DNA of 64,000 nucleotides, from positions 62,001-126,000 of the forward strand of contig NZ_JAOQJW010000007.1 in the NCBI RefSeq assembly GCF_025567265.1, read 5' to 3'. Each line of letters opens with the position of its first letter. Position 1 is the first letter of the stretch. Both the position numbers and the translations under genes were made by a program. This stretch comes from Dorea_A amylophila (GTDB lineage Bacteria > Bacillota > Clostridia > Lachnospirales > Lachnospiraceae). Positions 42,494 through 52,511 of this stretch are shown piece by piece. The notes under the pieces are model-generated. The model did no database searches and was not told the origin of the DNA. It saw nothing but the letters and a program-made list of their open reading frames with translations.

Positions 42494-43579
42494 CTACTTC
42501 GCCTGGATATATCCCTTAGCAGTAAGTGCTTCGGCACAAAGCACAGCTCCGCCTGCTGCACCACGGACAGTATTGTGTGACAGTCCGATGAATTTGTAGT
42601 CATACATGCTGTCTTCTCTCAGACGTCCGATAGATACACCCATTCCGTTTTCGTAGTTAACATCTGCTTTTACCTGCGGTCTGTCGTCTTCTGACAGGTA
42701 CTGGATGAACTGCTTTGGAGCACTTGGAAGTTCTGCTTCCTGTGGGAATCCCTTGAAGCTTTCCAGTTTCTCGATCAGCTGTTCTTTGGTTGGCTTCTTC
42801 TCGAAGTTGATGAATACAGCTGCTGTATGTCCATTCAGTACAGGTACTCTTAAGCACTGGCATGTGATCTTTGGCTCTTCTGCAAGTTTAATTTCACCAT
42901 TTTCCAGTGTTCCGAGTACACGCAGAGGTTCTTTCTCACTCTTTTCTTCTTCTCCGCCAATGTACGGGATGATGTTCTCGATCATTTCCGGCCAGTCTTT
43001 GAATGTCTTACCTGCTCCGGAGATTGCCTGATATGTTGTAACAACAACTTCTTTTGGTCCGAATTCTTTCCATGCTGCAAGTGCAGGTGTGTAGCTCTGG
43101 ATTGAGCAGTTTGGTTTTACTGCGATGAATCCGCGTGTTGTTCCGAGACGCTCTTTCTGAGTCTTGATCAGGTCGAAGTGCGCTGCGTTGATCTCAGGTA
43201 CTACCATCGGTACATCTTTTGTCCAACGGTGTGCGCTGTTGTTTGATACAACCGGTGTCTCTGTCTTTGCATATGCTTCTTCGATTGCTTTGATCTCGTC
43301 TTTTGTCATATCTACGGCACTGAATACGAAATCTACGGTAGAAGATACTTCTTCTACTTCATTTACATTCTTTACGATCAGTTTCTTAACGCCTTCCGGC
43401 ATTGGTGTATCCATTTTCCAACGTCCGCCGACTGCCTCTTCGTATGTCTTTCCTGCTGAACGCGGGCTTGCTGCTACTGTTACTACTTCGAACCAAGGGT
43501 GATTTTCAAGCAATGAGATAAAACGCTGTCCAACCATTCCTGTTGCTCCTAAAATACCTACTCTTAATTTCTTCTCCAT
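42494..43579 (-). CDS. asd: Aspartate-semialdehyde dehydrogenase
   Basis: 361 aa. Makes aspartate semialdehyde from aspartyl phosphate for lysine/DAP, threonine and methionine. GILGATGMVGQRFI (residues 8-21) binds NADP, VSNNSAHRW and the catalytic cysteine in VKPNCSIQS (about 154-162) are present. The length and these motifs match the archaeal/fungal-type Asd subgroup rather than the E. coli type. It follows argH by 27 bases, so the two are probably co-transcribed. Confidence 0.93.
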   Translation of the reverse strand: MEKKLRVGILGATGMVGQRFISLLENHPWFEVVTVAASPRSAGKTYEEAVGGRWKMDTPMPEGVKKLIVKNVNEVEEVSSTVDFVFSAVDMTKDEIKAIEEAYAKTETPVVSNNSAHRWTKDVPMVVPEINAAHFDLIKTQKERLGTTRGFIAVKPNCSIQSYTPALAAWKEFGPKEVVVTTYQAISGAGKTFKDWPEMIENIIPYIGGEEEKSEKEPLRVLGTLENGEIKLAEEPKITCQCLRVPVLNGHTAAVFINFEKKPTKEQLIEKLESFKGFPQEAELPSAPKQFIQYLSEDDRPQVKADVNYENGMGVSIGRLREDSMYDYKFIGLSHNTVRGAAGGAVLCAEALTAKGYIQAK

Positions 43580-43606
43580 CTTCTTTCTCTCCCTTTCTTT
43601 TGTTTT

Positions 43607-44983
43607 TTATTCAGCCATATATTTCTTATAAGCTGCGATCGACTTCTCCATCGCATCCTTTCCCGGTGCTCCGATCGTGATACGCTTATTCACACATGTC
43701 TCAAGATCAATTGCTTCATATATGTCTTCTTCAAATACCGGTGAGATCTTCTTGTACTCTTCCAGCGGAAGTGCATCTAACGGGATCTTCTTCTCGATAC
43801 AGGTCAGCACTAGTTTTCCTACGATGCCATGTGCATCTCTGAATGGTACACCGTGATTTACCAGATAGTCTGCTGCATCTGTTGCGTTGGTGAATCCGTG
43901 TTTTGCACTTTCTTCCATGCGATCTTTGTTGAACTGCATGGTCTTTAACATACCGGCAAATAATGTGATGCATCCCTTTGCGGTATCCATGGCATCGAAT
44001 GCCCATTCTTTATCTTCCTGCATGTCTTTATTGTATGCAAGAGGAATACCTTTCATCGTTGTAAGCAGTGCATTTAATGCACCATATACGCGTCCTGTCT
44101 TACCTCTTACGAGTTCTGCGATATCCGGGTTCTTCTTCTGCGGCATGATACTGCTTCCGGTGCTGTATGCGTCATCGATCTCCACGAACTGGTATTCATT
44201 CGAATTCCAGATGATGACTTCCTCACAGAATCTGCTCAGGTGCATCATGATGATGCTGAGTGCAGATAACAGTTCTAATAAGTAATCTCTGTCAGACACC
44301 CCGTCCATGCTGTTCAGTGTCGGTCCGTCGAATCCAAGTAATTCGGCTGTGTACTCACGGTCCAGCGGATAGGTTGTCCCCGCAAGTGCTCCGGAACCGA
44401 GCGGACAGGTATTCATACGCTTTGCGATGTCCTGCAGTCTCTCGTGGTCTCTGCGGAACATTTCAAAATATGCTCCCATGTGGTGGGCCAGTGTGATTGG
44501 CTGCGCTTTCTGAAGGTGTGTGAATCCAGGCATGTATGTCTCGACATTTTCCTCCATCACGTGAAGGATCACTTCCAGAAGTTCCTTTACCTGGGCATCG
44601 ATCTCATGGATCTCGTCTCTGGTGAAAAGTTTCATATCTAATGCAACCTGGTCATTTCTGCTCCGTCCGGTGTGAAGCTTCTTTCCCGGATCGCCGATGC
44701 GGTCAATCAGTGTTGCTTCCACAAAGCTGTGGATGTCTTCATATTTATCTGATATCTCTAATTTCCCGGATTCTACATCTTCCAGGATGCCATTCAGTCC
44801 GTCTGTGATCTGTTCTTTTTCTTCTTCCGTTAAGATTCCCTGCTTTGCAAGCATTGCTACATGTGCAAGACTGCCTTTGATATCCTGCTTATAGAATCTC
44901 TTGTCAAATGTAATGGAAGCGTTGAAATTATATACTAACTGGTCTGTTTCTTTTGTGAAACGGCCTCCCCATAACTGTGCCAT
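43607..44983 (-). CDS. argH: Argininosuccinate lyase
   Basis: 458 aa. Splits argininosuccinate into arginine and fumarate. The start is MAQLWGGRF and the fumarase-family signature GSSIMPQKKNPD (about 277-288) and THLQKAQPITLAHH are intact. GAAGGAAG precedes the ATG. No argG is in the window. It leads the argH-asd unit. Confidence 0.96.
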   Translation of the reverse strand: MAQLWGGRFTKETDQLVYNFNASITFDKRFYKQDIKGSLAHVAMLAKQGILTEEEKEQITDGLNGILEDVESGKLEISDKYEDIHSFVEATLIDRIGDPGKKLHTGRSRNDQVALDMKLFTRDEIHEIDAQVKELLEVILHVMEENVETYMPGFTHLQKAQPITLAHHMGAYFEMFRRDHERLQDIAKRMNTCPLGSGALAGTTYPLDREYTAELLGFDGPTLNSMDGVSDRDYLLELLSALSIIMMHLSRFCEEVIIWNSNEYQFVEIDDAYSTGSSIMPQKKNPDIAELVRGKTGRVYGALNALLTTMKGIPLAYNKDMQEDKEWAFDAMDTAKGCITLFAGMLKTMQFNKDRMEESAKHGFTNATDAADYLVNHGVPFRDAHGIVGKLVLTCIEKKIPLDALPLEEYKKISPVFEEDIYEAIDLETCVNKRITIGAPGKDAMEKSIAAYKKYMAE

Positions 44984-45129
44984 ATGGATTTCTTCCTTTC
45001 ATTTTTAAGTTTACTGTTTCCGATTTTAACACATTTCCGCGTAAAAGCAAATATTATTACAGAAATTTACATATTTATTCACCCTGAAACGTGATTTTTT
45101 TCTTAATCCATGCAATTTTCTAATTTGAT

Positions 45130-45786
45130 TTATGCATTTTCACTGTTTTTTTCCGCCTGCTGTTCTTCCAGACGCTGACGCATGGAGAATTCACAGCCAC
45201 AGTAATCCTGCCGGTAAAGCCCGTACTGTGCGGATAATTCTACGGACCGCTTATATCCGTTCTTCTTTTTGAAATCTGACGTCAGATATGCCACGCCATA
45301 CTCTTCTGCAAGTTTTAATCCAATCTCATTCAATTTTGCTGCATTCTTAAGCGGGCTGATGCTGAGCGTCGTCGTGAAGTACTCATATCCTCCGGCTTTT
45401 GCAATCTCTGCGGCCTCTCTTAAGCGGAGTTCATAGCATTTGAAGCAGCGCACGCCGCCTTCTTTTACTTCTTCCAGTCCTTTTGCCATCGCATAGAATT
45501 TCTCTTTCTCATAGCTGCCCGCAATGAACTGCACCGGATATTTCGTATGCATCGCCCCGATCAGTGTCTGCTGTTCGATGATGCGCTTGCTGTATTCACT
45601 CTCCGGGTAAATGTTCGGGTTGTAATAAAGTACCGTGATCTTGAAGTAATTGCTTAAGTATTCCAGCACATAACTGCTGCACGGGGCGCAGCAGCTGTGA
45701 AGCAGAAGCGTCGGGACTTTTTCTTCTTTTTGCAGATCCGTGATTAATCTATCCAGTTCTTTTTGATAATTTATTTTTTGTAACAT
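45130..45786 (-). CDS. queH: Epoxyqueuosine reductase QueH
   Basis: 218 aa. Reduces epoxyqueuosine to queuosine in tRNA with an iron-sulfur cluster. LLHSCCAPCSS (about 28-38) has the CC-x2-C cysteines, CFKCYELR gives a further pair and YCGCEFS closes the set. Also known as DUF208. GGAGAGG precedes the ATG. It is divergent from the ABC genes at 45930 and appears single. Confidence 0.92.
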   Translation of the reverse strand: MLQKINYQKELDRLITDLQKEEKVPTLLLHSCCAPCSSYVLEYLSNYFKITVLYYNPNIYPESEYSKRIIEQQTLIGAMHTKYPVQFIAGSYEKEKFYAMAKGLEEVKEGGVRCFKCYELRLREAAEIAKAGGYEYFTTTLSISPLKNAAKLNEIGLKLAEEYGVAYLTSDFKKKNGYKRSVELSAQYGLYRQDYCGCEFSMRQRLEEQQAEKNSENA

Positions 45787-45929
45787 GTAATGACCTCTCC
45801 TGGTGTGTTAATGTCTTTCTAGCATTTCCATATCAGCATTTTACCACACACACCACATTTATTCACCTGTTTTCTGTCTGCGGCATATCTTACTTATATA
45901 GGTTATTTTTCGCTTGTAGGAGGTCTTCT

Positions 45930-46724
45930 ATGGAACCGGTTCGGGAACAGATATTAAATCTACAGCACATTTCTTACACGTATCATACTCTGCAAGGGGA
46001 GACCCTGGCTCTGTCTGATATCTCATTTTCATTGAAAAAGGGCGAATTTGCCGCCATTGTGGGACCCTCCGGGTGTGGCAAATCCACACTGCTTTCGCTG
46101 ATCTGCGGACTGCTGCCTTGTACAGAGGGGCAGATTAAGATCAACGGAAAGCCTTTGAAAGAGAGCACGACAAATGTCGGCTATATGTTGCAGCACGATG
46201 AACTCTTTGAATGGCGCACGATTTATAATAACGTAATCCTTGGGCTGGAAGTCCAGCACGCACTGACAGCGCGTACGAAGCAACGGGCACATGAGCTTCT
46301 TGACATCTATGGACTCGGTGACTTTAAGAATGCAAGGCCTTCGGAGTTGTCCGGCGGGATGCGGCAGCGTGCTGCCCTGATCCGCACACTCGTCCTGGAG
46401 CCAGAGCTTCTTCTTCTGGATGAACCTTTTTCCGCCCTGGACTATCAGACCAGGCTTCAGGTTGGCGATGACATCGGGCAGATCATCCGGAATGAAGGAA
46501 AATCTGCACTTCTGGTCACGCACGACCTGTCGGAAGCGATCTCACTTGCCGACCGTGTCATTGTCCTTTCTAATCGTCCTGCAACAATCAAACAAACGAT
46601 TCCTCTGCTGTTCCATCTGGAGCACGATACTCCGTTGAACCGCAGAAGTGCGCCGGAATTCAAGAATTATTTTAATCTGATATGGAAGGAGTTAAATGAA
46701 GATGAACCGAATGTCAAAGACTGA
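45930..46724 (+). CDS. ABC transporter ATP-binding protein (nitrate/sulfonate/taurine type)
   Basis: 264 aa. Walker A GPSGCGKST (about 44-52), Q-loop, signature LSGGMRQRAAL (about 142-152), Walker B LLLLDEPFSAL and the switch His in LVTHDL. It resembles SsuB/TauB. GTAGGAGG precedes the ATG. It overlaps the permease start by 29 bases. No substrate-binding protein is next to it, so the substrate cannot be named. Confidence 0.9.
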   Translation: MEPVREQILNLQHISYTYHTLQGETLALSDISFSLKKGEFAAIVGPSGCGKSTLLSLICGLLPCTEGQIKINGKPLKESTTNVGYMLQHDELFEWRTIYNNVILGLEVQHALTARTKQRAHELLDIYGLGDFKNARPSELSGGMRQRAALIRTLVLEPELLLLDEPFSALDYQTRLQVGDDIGQIIRNEGKSALLVTHDLSEAISLADRVIVLSNRPATIKQTIPLLFHLEHDTPLNRRSAPEFKNYFNLIWKELNEDEPNVKD

Positions 46725-47583
46725 GATTCCTGCTGCCTCTGGCACAAATATCACTTCCAATGCAAGTGCCATCTCTACCGCCGCCTCATCTTCTACAGCG
46801 CAAAGAACCTTTTTATCAAAGTACCGGCTGCACAAAAAGTTCATAGCTGCTGCCCGGGTTCTCCTTCTGGTTGCCTTCCTGTCTGTCTGGGAACTGACCG
46901 CCTCACATCAAATCATCGATTCATTTATCTTTAGCAGTCCTTCTAAGATTGCCCGGTGTTTTCTCGACATGGTCGCAGACCGCAGCATCTTCCTGCACCT
47001 TGGCGTCACCTTATATGAGACGATCGTAAGTTTCCTTCTGGTTATCGTCTTCAGTATCCTGACGGCGGTGCTTCTGTGGTTCAGTAAGAAGCTTTCAGAG
47101 ATCCTGGAGCCGTATCTGGTTGTTCTAAACAGTCTGCCAAAATCCGCCCTGGCCCCGCTTCTCATCGTATGGCTCGGTGCCACACGTACCACCATCATTG
47201 TTGCCGGTATGTCGGTGGCTATCTTCGGAAGCATCCTGAATCTGTATACCAGTTTTATGTCCGCGGACCCGGGAAAGATGACGCTGATCTATACACTTGG
47301 CGGGAAACGGCATCAGGTACTGACTAAAGTTGTGCTTCCAAGTTCGATTCCAGCGATCATCAGCAATATGAAGGTAAATATCGGATTGTGTCTGGTCGGG
47401 GTGATCATTGGGGAATTTCTTGCTGCGAAAGAAGGGCTGGGGTATCTGATTATTTATTCCAGTCAGGTGTTCAAAATGGATTGGCTCCTCATGAGCATCT
47501 GTCTTCTCTGCCTGTTTGCCATGTGTTTGTATGCACTCATCAATCAACTTGAATCCTGCTACCTAAAAAGAAATAAGAGATGA
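46696..47583 (+). CDS. ABC transporter permease (SsuC/TauC type)
   Basis: 295 aa with about six membrane helices from residue 50. The cytoplasmic EAA-like loop is around IYTLGGKRHQVLTKVVLPSSIP (about 195-216). AAGGAG lies 4 bases before the ATG at 46696. The N-terminal 40 residues are Ser/Thr/Ala-rich and unusual for the family. It pairs with the upstream ATPase. Confidence 0.88.
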   Translation: MKMNRMSKTEIPAASGTNITSNASAISTAASSSTAQRTFLSKYRLHKKFIAAARVLLLVAFLSVWELTASHQIIDSFIFSSPSKIARCFLDMVADRSIFLHLGVTLYETIVSFLLVIVFSILTAVLLWFSKKLSEILEPYLVVLNSLPKSALAPLLIVWLGATRTTIIVAGMSVAIFGSILNLYTSFMSADPGKMTLIYTLGGKRHQVLTKVVLPSSIPAIISNMKVNIGLCLVGVIIGEFLAAKEGLGYLIIYSSQVFKMDWLLMSICLLCLFAMCLYALINQLESCYLKRNKR

Positions 47584-47608
47584 GCCTCTCCGTTCATCTC
47601 TTATTTCT
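47569..47608 (+). terminator. Hairpin at the permease stop
   Basis: AGAAATAAGAGATGA, including the stop codon, pairs perfectly with TCATCTCTTATTTCT around ten bases. No long T-run follows, but the right arm is itself U-rich. Confidence 0.6.
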
Positions 47609-47624
47609 CCTCATTCCCTTCATC

Positions 47625-47819
47625 TCATCGTATAGCTGAAAGAATGGTTTTCTTAACCTTTTCTGCATCAACAGGCTTTGCAATATGTCCGTTCATTCCT
47701 TTTTCAAATGCCTTTTTTCTATCTTCCTCAAAAGCATTGGCAGTCATGGCAACAATCGGGATCGTCTCAGCATCTGGATGTTTCAGTGACCGGATTGCAC
47801 TTCCATCCATTCTGTCCAC
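47625..47819 (-). pseudogene. C-terminal fragment of a response-regulator receiver domain
   Basis: The frame encodes IPIVAMTANAFEEDRKKAFE and HIAKPVDAEKVKKTI, the second half of a CheY-like REC domain as found at the end of hybrid sensor kinases (conserved Thr/Ala and Lys are present). The phosphoacceptor Asp and all upstream parts are missing; a stop lies nine codons before the fragment. It has no ribosome binding site. It is a remnant of a larger gene lost at this junction. Confidence 0.75.
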
Positions 47820-47869
47820 GAAAGGGAATATATATTCTTAATGAATCAACCAGTTATAGTCTTTTCATT

Positions 47870-48541
47870 TTATCCGTGATACTCTCCATTATACTGGATC
47901 AATGTAATATCTTCTACATTTGTGATCTTCCGGATCTTCTCTGTGAAATCGAGATCATTCTGCCGACAGAATACCTCAACTGCCATCTCTGTTTTCTCCC
48001 CACGCATCGTCTTTGACTTTATGAAGTATTTCATTCTGCCAAAGCTGCGGATGATCTCATCACCGGCTTCATCTCCCTGATAATGGATCACGGCGATATA
48101 GATTCTGCCTTTCTGCTGCTTATGATAAAACAGATAAATCATAATGATCATAACCGCTGCTGCAATCAGTGCCAACGGATACATTCCCGCTCCAGTCGTG
48201 ATACCTGTCGTGATTGCCCAGAAAAGATAGAGCAGATCCATCGGATCCTTCACCGCCGTACGGAAACGTACGATAGACAATGCACCGACCATACCAAGGG
48301 AAATCACGATATTCGTACTGATTGCCAGAGTAACCATGCAAGTGAGAAGTGTCATGCCGACCAACGTAACTGCAAAGCTCCGAGAGAAGATCACCCCTAC
48401 ATAAAACTTGCTGTAAACCATATAGATCACTGCTCCGAGAAGCAACGCCACGATCAGCGAAATTGCCATCTTCGGTGCATTAAAGCTGTCAAATACGCCG
48501 GATTCCAGCACCGACTTCTTAATCATATCTTGTATACTCAT
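47870..48541 (-). CDS. DUF4956 membrane protein
   Basis: 223 aa. Three or four membrane helices (about 26-45, 53-72, 80-98, 115-132) then a cytoplasmic C-terminal domain. The segment SLGMVGALSIVRFRTAVKDP is the DUF4956 signature. This family is nearly always next to VTC and CotH genes; its role is unknown. It overlaps the VTC stop codon in an ATGA arrangement. Last gene of the Pel-CotH operon. Confidence 0.85.
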   Translation of the reverse strand: MSIQDMIKKSVLESGVFDSFNAPKMAISLIVALLLGAVIYMVYSKFYVGVIFSRSFAVTLVGMTLLTCMVTLAISTNIVISLGMVGALSIVRFRTAVKDPMDLLYLFWAITTGITTGAGMYPLALIAAAVMIIMIYLFYHKQQKGRIYIAVIHYQGDEAGDEIIRSFGRMKYFIKSKTMRGEKTEMAVEVFCRQNDLDFTEKIRKITNVEDITLIQYNGEYHG

Positions 48542-49287
48542 AATAGTTTTCTCTCCTGTGTTTCATTCCAATATTCAAATCCATGCAAATACTGCGATTT
48601 TTCATAACAAAGTACATATTTTGATACTGCTGTGAATTCTTGTGCATTTGGTGGAAGCAAGTCACGCACGATCTGTGGAAGCATCTCTGTGAATTTCACT
48701 TCCATAACCAGTTTTCCCGGTTCAAGCACCGGAAGTGTCGGAAGGGACGGATCAAAGATGTCATAACTTCCGACCGCAGCCCTCACATCACTGTCAAATG
48801 TAATCCTGACTGTCCCCTCATCCATGATCCACGGTACACGGTCATAGTCAACGATCGTGCATGGACGCATGAGATTGCTGACACATTCCACATAAAATTC
48901 TCTGCACAATGAATACGGACTGCTTAACAAAAATTTATAATCTCCATCAAGGATCTTATAGAATTCTTCCTTTGTCAGCGGAGCACTTTCTTTATAAATA
49001 TAACTTCCGAATTTCTTCTTCCGCTCCAGCTTGATCGAACGGTCACTACAGTCATATATACGGATTCGGTATTTTTTACGCATCAGAACACCTGACTCCT
49101 TTTCCGCATAGGCACTGTTGAAATAATCATCAAAATAGAGACTGCGGATCATGTAGCCATTTCCCTTTGCATTTGGATCCTTTTTCAGCAAATGCTTCAT
49201 CCTCAGCTCCAGCAATTCTTTCTCACTGGTACTGATCAGATATTTCCATTCATTACGGAAGCGTTCTTTTGATAAATCATTCCTCAT
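48538..49287 (-). CDS. VTC-domain (polyphosphate polymerase-like) protein
   Basis: 249 aa from the ATG at 49287, which has GAGGAAG 7 bases upstream; an ATG at 49305 is less likely. The VTC fold appears in RNEWKYLIS, SLYFDDYFN, KKYRIRIY, IKLERKKK and LVMEVKFTEMLP: basic tunnel residues and the acidic metal site. In yeast, Vtc4 makes polyphosphate; the bacterial products are uncharacterised. It is coupled to cotH upstream and DUF4956 downstream. Confidence 0.85.
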   Translation of the reverse strand: MRNDLSKERFRNEWKYLISTSEKELLELRMKHLLKKDPNAKGNGYMIRSLYFDDYFNSAYAEKESGVLMRKKYRIRIYDCSDRSIKLERKKKFGSYIYKESAPLTKEEFYKILDGDYKFLLSSPYSLCREFYVECVSNLMRPCTIVDYDRVPWIMDEGTVRITFDSDVRAAVGSYDIFDPSLPTLPVLEPGKLVMEVKFTEMLPQIVRDLLPPNAQEFTAVSKYVLCYEKSQYLHGFEYWNETQERKLL

Positions 49288-51055
49288 AAATATCTTCCTC
49301 AACATTTTGGCCGCCTGTAATGTAGAAACATTTCATACCATAATTCTTTCCAGCGTCTGTTACATAATAATCAAAAGCATCCTGCGTCTGTCCAGATGTA
49401 TTTGTCGCACGGATACGCACAAAATACTGACCATCTGCCGGAACTGTAGTCTCCGCTTCCGGAATTTGAATATTATCCTTACGAAATACAATCTCATTAA
49501 ACTTATAATCTTTTGCCAGTTCAACTGTGTAAGTGATCGTCTCTGCATCAAAGTCATACGATGCGTCCCAGTTGAACTTCAAAATATTTCCCTTGATCAC
49601 CGGTTTTCCGATATAAAACGGCATTGGCTTTTCCAGGCTCTCCTTATAAAGTTTATAATTTTGTTCTACCTCTGAAGGGATTGCCGATGCAATTGTTTCA
49701 TACTTCGCTTCAGTCAACGGTGCATACATCTGGTCCGGCATCTGATTTAAATACTTCTGAGTAACTGTACGATATTCCTCTATCATACTACTGATCCGAT
49801 CCACACTGAGATAGGATCTCAGATCCTGGATCGCCGCGTCAAGTTCCTCACGGAAATCCTCGGACTGCAGACATCTTTGAAAAAGAACATTTCCCCAGTA
49901 ATTGCTGACTCCACATTCCCAACTTCCCTGATCGAAACGATTCTGAATGTTGTATTCGGTTCTCATGAAAGAGCCGTCATTATCCCACGCGATCAGATAC
50001 CATGTGTCCGAATTCTGTGGACTATATAAATATGTATTACGATTCTGTGTATCTACATTTCCGGTCAGTATCTGATACGCCATCCAGTACGTCAGATTTT
50101 CTCTGTCAAAATATTGATTCAGGATATCCGCAATCGGTTGAGAAATATCATTCAGATCTGTCAGCATTTGAATCAGTTTCGTATGATCTGAATTTCCTTT
50201 GATCTCCAGGAGCTTTTCAAAGGCTTTCTGGTCATAGGTCGGATCGTCTTCTTTTTTTATTACATCTTCATAACGGAAAAAATCAAACGAATTGATCTTA
50301 TATAACTGTCCTTTCGAATCCATTCCGTGATTCTCCATTCCTGTCTTGTTCAGCTGTTCTACCTGTGTGTACAATCCATAATCCTGAAACTCTGCGCTGT
50401 TTCCTTCAGTAAGATCTCTTACATATAAATGTACGAACTGGGTTCTAAGTGACATCAGCTGCGGTATCCCTTTCAGAAGATCGTAGGACAGCTTATTACG
50501 GAAACGCATTCCATCTGTCTGATGTTTATTCAGATTGATCGTGCGCTGTCCACGCCAAGTTCCCTTATTCTTCTTCAGCTCAATCTTATAGTTTTTCTGC
50601 GAATTACGGCTCGATGTCTGTCCTCTGATCTGCACGGTAGCATTCGGCACATTTTCACCATATCCAACCTCCCCGCTCTGCGGACCTGACTCATCACCAA
50701 CCTGAAGAAGCGCCGCTGTCTGGTAACGGTCTACTCCCATCTTGTCATAATCATAGGCCGAATAACTGTTGATCTCCTTCCAGGTGTGATCCGTACCCTC
50801 TGAAGAATTTCCGCGGGAAACGGTGAGATACATCGTCACAACACTTGTCTCGTCATCATTTTCATAGAGCCTATCCTTATCCCTGAGGTGAACGTCGTTG
50901 ATATCCTGTGTCTCTGCCTTTTTTATCTCTTCCTGTTGTTCTGTCTGTTTCTTTGAAGTATCCCCTGTTTTCTCCGGGGTGGTACATCCCGTCAGGCAAC
51001 AGGACATTCCTAATAAAAGGGCACATCCCAACGCAAGTAATTTATATTTTTTCAA
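49277..51055 (-). CDS. CotH-family lipoprotein (protein kinase-like)
   Basis: 592 aa. Signal peptide with lipobox LTGC (Cys about 24), so lipid-anchored outside. Kinase-like CotH features: VQIRGQTSSRNSQKNYKIEL (about 141-160) and LIAWDNDGSFM (about 353-363, metal-binding Asp). A fibronectin-like domain is near the C-terminus (residues about 480-570). CotH proteins phosphorylate spore-coat or matrix proteins. It overlaps pelG by 14 bases, so it belongs to the Pel unit and may modify matrix proteins. Confidence 0.87.
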   Translation of the reverse strand: MKKYKLLALGCALLLGMSCCLTGCTTPEKTGDTSKKQTEQQEEIKKAETQDINDVHLRDKDRLYENDDETSVVTMYLTVSRGNSSEGTDHTWKEINSYSAYDYDKMGVDRYQTAALLQVGDESGPQSGEVGYGENVPNATVQIRGQTSSRNSQKNYKIELKKNKGTWRGQRTINLNKHQTDGMRFRNKLSYDLLKGIPQLMSLRTQFVHLYVRDLTEGNSAEFQDYGLYTQVEQLNKTGMENHGMDSKGQLYKINSFDFFRYEDVIKKEDDPTYDQKAFEKLLEIKGNSDHTKLIQMLTDLNDISQPIADILNQYFDRENLTYWMAYQILTGNVDTQNRNTYLYSPQNSDTWYLIAWDNDGSFMRTEYNIQNRFDQGSWECGVSNYWGNVLFQRCLQSEDFREELDAAIQDLRSYLSVDRISSMIEEYRTVTQKYLNQMPDQMYAPLTEAKYETIASAIPSEVEQNYKLYKESLEKPMPFYIGKPVIKGNILKFNWDASYDFDAETITYTVELAKDYKFNEIVFRKDNIQIPEAETTVPADGQYFVRIRATNTSGQTQDAFDYYVTDAGKNYGMKCFYITGGQNVEEDIYEE

Positions 51056-52511
51056 GCTTATCTCCCCTCTCTATTTTCTCTTCCAAAAAGCATCCAAGCC
51101 GTGTGAAGAAACCTGTTTTATCCTCTGCCACAATCGGCTGTACACTCAAAATATAATACGGAAGTTTTTTTATAAAATATCCAAGACGCAGTGTACAGAT
51201 CAAAAAGAACACTGCACTTCCCAGTAAAAATCCAAACCCATAATACACCTGTGGGAAGAATAAAGACACACAGGTAAATGTCGTCGTACATGCGGCGAAC
51301 ATTCCTGTTGCAAATAATGCTCCCTTGTAATCTGTAAAATAAAGTAAGATCAACATCATTGTGTTAGCAATTGCATAGAGTCCATAGCCGACACAGAGTG
51401 TCCTAAAATATCCTTCCATAAGATCATTAAATCCAAGCGGAAGATATGTCAAAAGCAGCTGTCCGATCGAAATAGCCAGTGCCGTTGTAAGTAGCTGCTT
51501 TAACGCCGTATATTTCAGCTCCATGTTTAAGACCTTTCTCATCTCATTTCCCGCCTGCAGGATATCCTTGATTTCTCCCTTGTCATTAAACAAACTATAA
51601 TAATTCCGATATTTCGGATAGAAATTCACTTCCACAGATACAACGAAATTAACGGTTGTAATAAGAATCGTCAAATAGGCGATCATCGCAGGTACATCAT
51701 GATACGGTGCACCATAAAATAATCCCTGAACATGTACACGGATCGGTCCGCACCACATGATAACAAGATGTGCAAATAGTCCGATGTTTGTGAACAAGCC
51801 TGTAAACGCAAGCGGAAGGAACTGATCCACCCAGCGTAAAAAGAAAAATGCACTGATCTCTCTCTGCGGAAAATAACGGTACAACAGCGTCACATCCCAA
51901 AGCAGCATGATTCCATAACCGATCGTAACTGCGATCATCAACGCCTCTACATGTGGAATCCCAATCAGGATCAATAGGAATCCGACCAACAATGATACCG
52001 CTACCGCTGTAATAAATGAAATAAGAATCCCTTTGTAATCCTTGATCGCTGTCAGATAACTCATCGCATTCCAGGTGACGATCAATTCTCCGAAAAACTC
52101 CAGGCACAAAAACTGATCGATCAGATTGATTCCTGAAAACAGAAGAAAAATCCCATACATGATTCCGCCGACTACAAGCAGGAGCGCTGTTGAGCCCCAG
52201 AAAGAAGAAAGCACCGCCTCGTGGCGTTCTTCATACAGCATATCCGCAATATATCTCGTCACGACCATAGAGAAGAAACTGGTCACGGTCAACGAAGCGA
52301 GAAGTGTGTAAGTAATCATACAGTTCAGAAGTTCCCGGTTATGTCTCGTCGCACCGGTATGATCGCAGATAAAAGCGATTCCTACCAACAGCACGATACC
52401 GAGCAGCATCGGACCTGTACAGATCACTCCTGCATACCCATACGCTTTTGCCGTCGCTGCAAGTCCGCGCTTCTGGAATAACTTTTTTAACTCAAATCCG
52501 ATTCCGGCCAT
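51042..52511 (-). CDS. pelG: PelG, Pel polysaccharide membrane transporter
   Basis: 489 aa, about 12 membrane helices, MATE/Wzx-like fold. The start MAGIGFELKKLFQKRGL at 52511 is the standard PelG beginning; a longer frame from 52553 is unlikely. AGAGG lies before the ATG. It overlaps pelF by 20 bases. Together with PelD, PelE and PelF it forms the inner-membrane synthase complex. Confidence 0.9.
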   Translation of the reverse strand: MAGIGFELKKLFQKRGLAATAKAYGYAGVICTGPMLLGIVLLVGIAFICDHTGATRHNRELLNCMITYTLLASLTVTSFFSMVVTRYIADMLYEERHEAVLSSFWGSTALLLVVGGIMYGIFLLFSGINLIDQFLCLEFFGELIVTWNAMSYLTAIKDYKGILISFITAVAVSLLVGFLLILIGIPHVEALMIAVTIGYGIMLLWDVTLLYRYFPQREISAFFFLRWVDQFLPLAFTGLFTNIGLFAHLVIMWCGPIRVHVQGLFYGAPYHDVPAMIAYLTILITTVNFVVSVEVNFYPKYRNYYSLFNDKGEIKDILQAGNEMRKVLNMELKYTALKQLLTTALAISIGQLLLTYLPLGFNDLMEGYFRTLCVGYGLYAIANTMMLILLYFTDYKGALFATGMFAACTTTFTCVSLFFPQVYYGFGFLLGSAVFFLICTLRLGYFIKKLPYYILSVQPIVAEDKTGFFTRLGCFLEEKIERGDKLEKI

